64,000 bases of DNA from contig NC_033640.1 in the NCBI RefSeq assembly GCF_001540865.1, forward strand, positions 4,225,896 through 4,289,895, read 5' to 3'. Below the pieces are notes generated by a model, which was given only the letters and a program-made list of their open reading frames with translations, was not told where the DNA came from and searched no databases. The stretch comes from Ananas comosus. Taxonomy: Eukaryota; Streptophyta; Magnoliopsida; Poales; Bromeliaceae. Positions 61,640 through 64,000 of this stretch are shown here, piece after piece; position 1 is the stretch's first letter, and every line of letters starts with the position of its first letter. The translations under genes and the position numbers were made by a program.

Positions 61640-62560
61640 TAGTACTCACGTATGAAAGTAAGTAGACTGCCCCGTCTTATCTTTTTGGATTCCTTTATGA
61701 CTGCGAAGTTCTTTCTCACTTACGGCGACCTACAAGTACATGCGCCTGAATCGGAAATCAGAGATTTCGGTAAAGAAATCTTTACACCCAACTGGTCAAT
61801 AAATAACAGACCGATAGACTTCCGCAACGGAAGGATCCCCAATGACGATATCATCACCGAGGAGAGCGCTTGAAAACACGATGAGGATAGACCTTTTCCG
61901 CGCAGTACCACACAATGAAGTGATGGCAAAGCGCGAAGAGCGGCCAAGAAGACAGGAATCCCAACGGTTGGCCGGTAGCAAAACGAATGAGACGGCTCGA
62001 ACCGAGTCGACGAGAATCACGAGAGGTCTGGCAAGAGAAAACATTCGTGCCAAGACCACAAGCAACCCACGCAAACGCAGTGAGCCGATTAAACTTAGCT
62101 TCGATAATAAGACCTTGCACTGCCAGAGGAAATCTGTCAGTGGCCGACGATAAATCGAAAGAAAAGAGAGAGCTGCGCCCTTTTAAGCCGGTCGTAACTG
62201 ATCGACCGTCCATAGGAATTAATCTAAGAACGGACATACACCAGTCATGCGCAGGTTGAATTAGACCTTTCTTAAAGTTGGATCGCGAAGACCCGACGCC
62301 ACCACCTTCCGGCCAAACGACCCGGTTCAAATGGTTGCATCAATGCGTCTAAAGACGCCCAGACATTCATCCGATCAAGGAGAGAACGACAATAACCGTA
62401 AACTCTCACAAGAAGGGAGTGAAGGAAAAGAGCTTACTTTGGATAAACAGAGTCCAGGTCAGTGATAGTTTGATATAAAGACCATGGAAAACTCGAAAAA
62501 TCGTCAGGCATCTCCCCCCTAGTAGGGAATATCTGTCGATCAGACGCAAAGAAGCCGTAC
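61640..62560 (-). pseudogene. Mitovirus-like RNA-dependent RNA polymerase relic, frameshifted
   Basis: A minus-strand frame at 61,854-62,330 holds polymerase motif A (SFDLSSATDRFP) and motif B (ATGQPLGFLSSW). Motif C, with GDD, lies near 61,840-61,870 in another overlapping frame, and a downstream block at about 61,700-61,800 is in a third. Upstream pieces resembling the N-terminal part extend to about 62,560. Mitoviridae replicate in mitochondria, and relics of their polymerase are common in plant mitochondrial and nuclear genomes. At least two frameshifts and missing ends leave this copy non-functional. Confidence 0.75.
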
Positions 62561-64000
62561 ACAGGTTCTATGTAACGCCATGCCCATTCACGGTTTTAAT
62601 AGTTAAACGGCCACAGCCGACCCTCAGTGATCGATTTATGTTGATCCGAGGTCGGGGAGAGCAGATAGCTTTTATCCCATAAGGCGATGGAGAACAAATC
62701 CCACACCGCCCCTCTTCACAGCCTGAAACCTTCTTTCCTTATCCGATCGATCTTTGGTAAGAAGATCTCCCTGACCCACCGACCTGGAATTGAATGAGTT
62801 TGCTAATCTCTGTTATGTAACCCCCCGCCCTTAGTTCTCCTGCGCCCTAGCTTAACCTTGTTGCTTAGCAGGGCTTGTGTTTGGTGAGGAGCGCTAGCTT
62901 AAAGCTCTGACTTATGGTTGGTTGAATAGCCTGTTACCCTTAACCCTATGAGAAAGGTCTACTTTATCTATGTATTTCCCATTTGCCATTCGGTTTGTTA
63001 TTCTTTCAAAGAACTCATCTTTAGCTCTCGCCCCTGCTTCCGAATCATCTCATTCCTTTGCTTATGCTGCTTCCCTTCTTCAGGCTGGAAAAGCCTTTCG
63101 TTATCACTTATTCTTTCATTCATGTCATTCCTGATCCTTTGGATTTGAAAAAGGAACTCAAACCTCTGCTTTAGGAAGGGGACAGTCATAGGCTCGCTTA
63201 TGCTACTATATATTCTCTATATAGATAGGGATCCCCATTCATTCCTACCTCCAGCGGATTCCTTATCGAAAGAACCCCCGGAGATACTAATGTTGTCGAT
63301 GGGTTGGCATAAGACCTGCTTTCACCGCTGGCCAGGCATACTAATTCGTTCGCATAGGCAAACTCTCCAACCATTCATTCCTCTTCTTTTCCCGGCGATT
63401 GTAGGGATGGAAAGACCACCCGATTCTGCATGACGGCTATTCTCGGCTAGGAGATAGAATCATTTCATCAGGCCCACTCAACTATCCATAACTTTTGGGA
63501 TGGAAGCGGGTTATCTTACTTCTTTTACAGCAACTGGATTGCTCTCAATCGGCTATCAACTACTTGCTTAGGTGGGATCCATTGGAATTGTAACTGCGAA
63601 TGGAAGTGGGTCTGCTAGCTGTGATGCTGCTTAAGGATCCGGGACTAGATACAGGTCTCGATCTCACTCGAGAAAGTCGACGGCGAGGAGACTATCAAAC
63701 CGCTTCTCGACCATAGCCATAGAAGCAATGGTTGGATCAAATAGTTTATATAGAGGTGGGGATTCCTGCACGATCGAGATAAAGAACGTTGCCCTATGTT
63801 GTGACGGTCGAACCTCCGCCATCTCCAACTCGTGATCGAATAGCTGTCCAATTGATATCTCCTTCTTTTCGGGATGGGCGGGGACTATCCCGCGGATAGA
63901 ATTCCTACGGCTTGACAACATTTATAGATATTGGGGGATGGAAATGGTAGTCTTTACTACAAAAATCTTGATTTATATATGCAGAGAATCCCCAAACAAT
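62561..64000. other. Mitochondrial-like intergenic sequence
   Basis: Only short overlapping frames are seen, the longest being 85 codons at 63,664-63,921 on the minus strand (MLSSRRNSIRGIVPAH...), with no known motif. No tRNA, rRNA or conserved gene was recognised. Confidence 0.35.

Larger units (their letters stand above)
54640..64000. other. Segment resembling plant mitochondrial DNA (NUMT or chimeric join)
   Basis: The texture changes near 54,600: moderate GC, frequent GAAAGAAAG and CTTTCTT runs, small dispersed repeats, no LTR or primer-site signatures, and no long conserved genes. Such sequence is characteristic of intergenic plant mitochondrial DNA, and the mitovirus-type polymerase relic at 61,640-62,560 is a known inhabitant of those genomes. 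No standard mitochondrial gene, rRNA or tRNA could be recognised, which weakens the case. If nuclear, it is an insertion of more than 9 kb reaching the window end. Confidence 0.55.

Noticed and set aside
54640..64000. Standard mitochondrial genes (nad, cox, atp, rps), rRNA or tRNA
   Set aside because: None of their motifs or cloverleaf sequences could be found by reading, so none is annotated.

Overview
The window reads as nuclear DNA of a flowering plant, probably a monocot (inference; the species is not identifiable by eye). Only one gene of the host itself is recognisable. It is a minus-strand gene with eleven exons between 25,156 and 43,529. Their phases join cleanly into the last 379 residues of a uridine kinase/CYTH protein of the uridine-cytidine kinase C and TTM1/TTM2 kind, with a C-terminal membrane anchor. 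Nearly everything else is nested retrotransposon sequence, plus a long segment at the right end that looks like plant mitochondrial DNA.

Layout: (1) 1-7,860 is a mosaic of antisense Ty3/gypsy pieces with a 100-N scaffold gap at 1,401-1,500 and indel-rich sequence beside it. (2) 7,861-8,868 and 18,973-21,860 are the two halves of an old plus-strand gypsy-like element. It was split by a structurally complete 10.1-kb chromovirus-type gypsy element at 8,869-18,967 (TSD CCTGT, LTRs of about 2.45 kb, gag-pol ORF 11,681-16,300). (3) 21,861-24,413 holds antisense and sense LTR fragments with a further insertion. (4) 24,414-43,529 is the host gene. Its 13.7-kb intron holds a Ty1/copia element (29,833-42,619, TSD AGATT), which itself carries three solo LTRs from three gypsy families, each with a perfect 5-bp TSD. 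Without those insertions the copia element is about 5.2 kb. (5) 44,585-53,185 is a second, more decayed copia copy interrupted by a rearranged gypsy element (45,319-50,815), which in turn carries a hAT-type MITE with an 8-bp TSD. (6) 53,186-54,600 is unassigned and includes a degenerate repeat of about 80 bp. (7) 54,640-64,000 has no recognisable transposon ends, many polypurine stretches, and broken relics of a mitovirus-like RNA-dependent RNA polymerase and of a plant mobile domain. I read it as mitochondrial-type DNA, either a nuclear insertion (NUMT) or a chimeric join.

The order of events can be read from the nesting: copia into the gene intron, then gypsy families into copia, then recombination of the gypsy elements to solo LTRs. 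Two signals stand out. The complete gypsy element appears to have a leader intron running from a donor inside its 5' LTR to an acceptor six bases before the gag ATG. Several unrelated LTR families carry arrays of palindromes with a CCGG core (ACCGGT or TCCGGA), which in three of them lie upstream of a visible TATA box. All identifications are by eye from motifs; no database search was possible.
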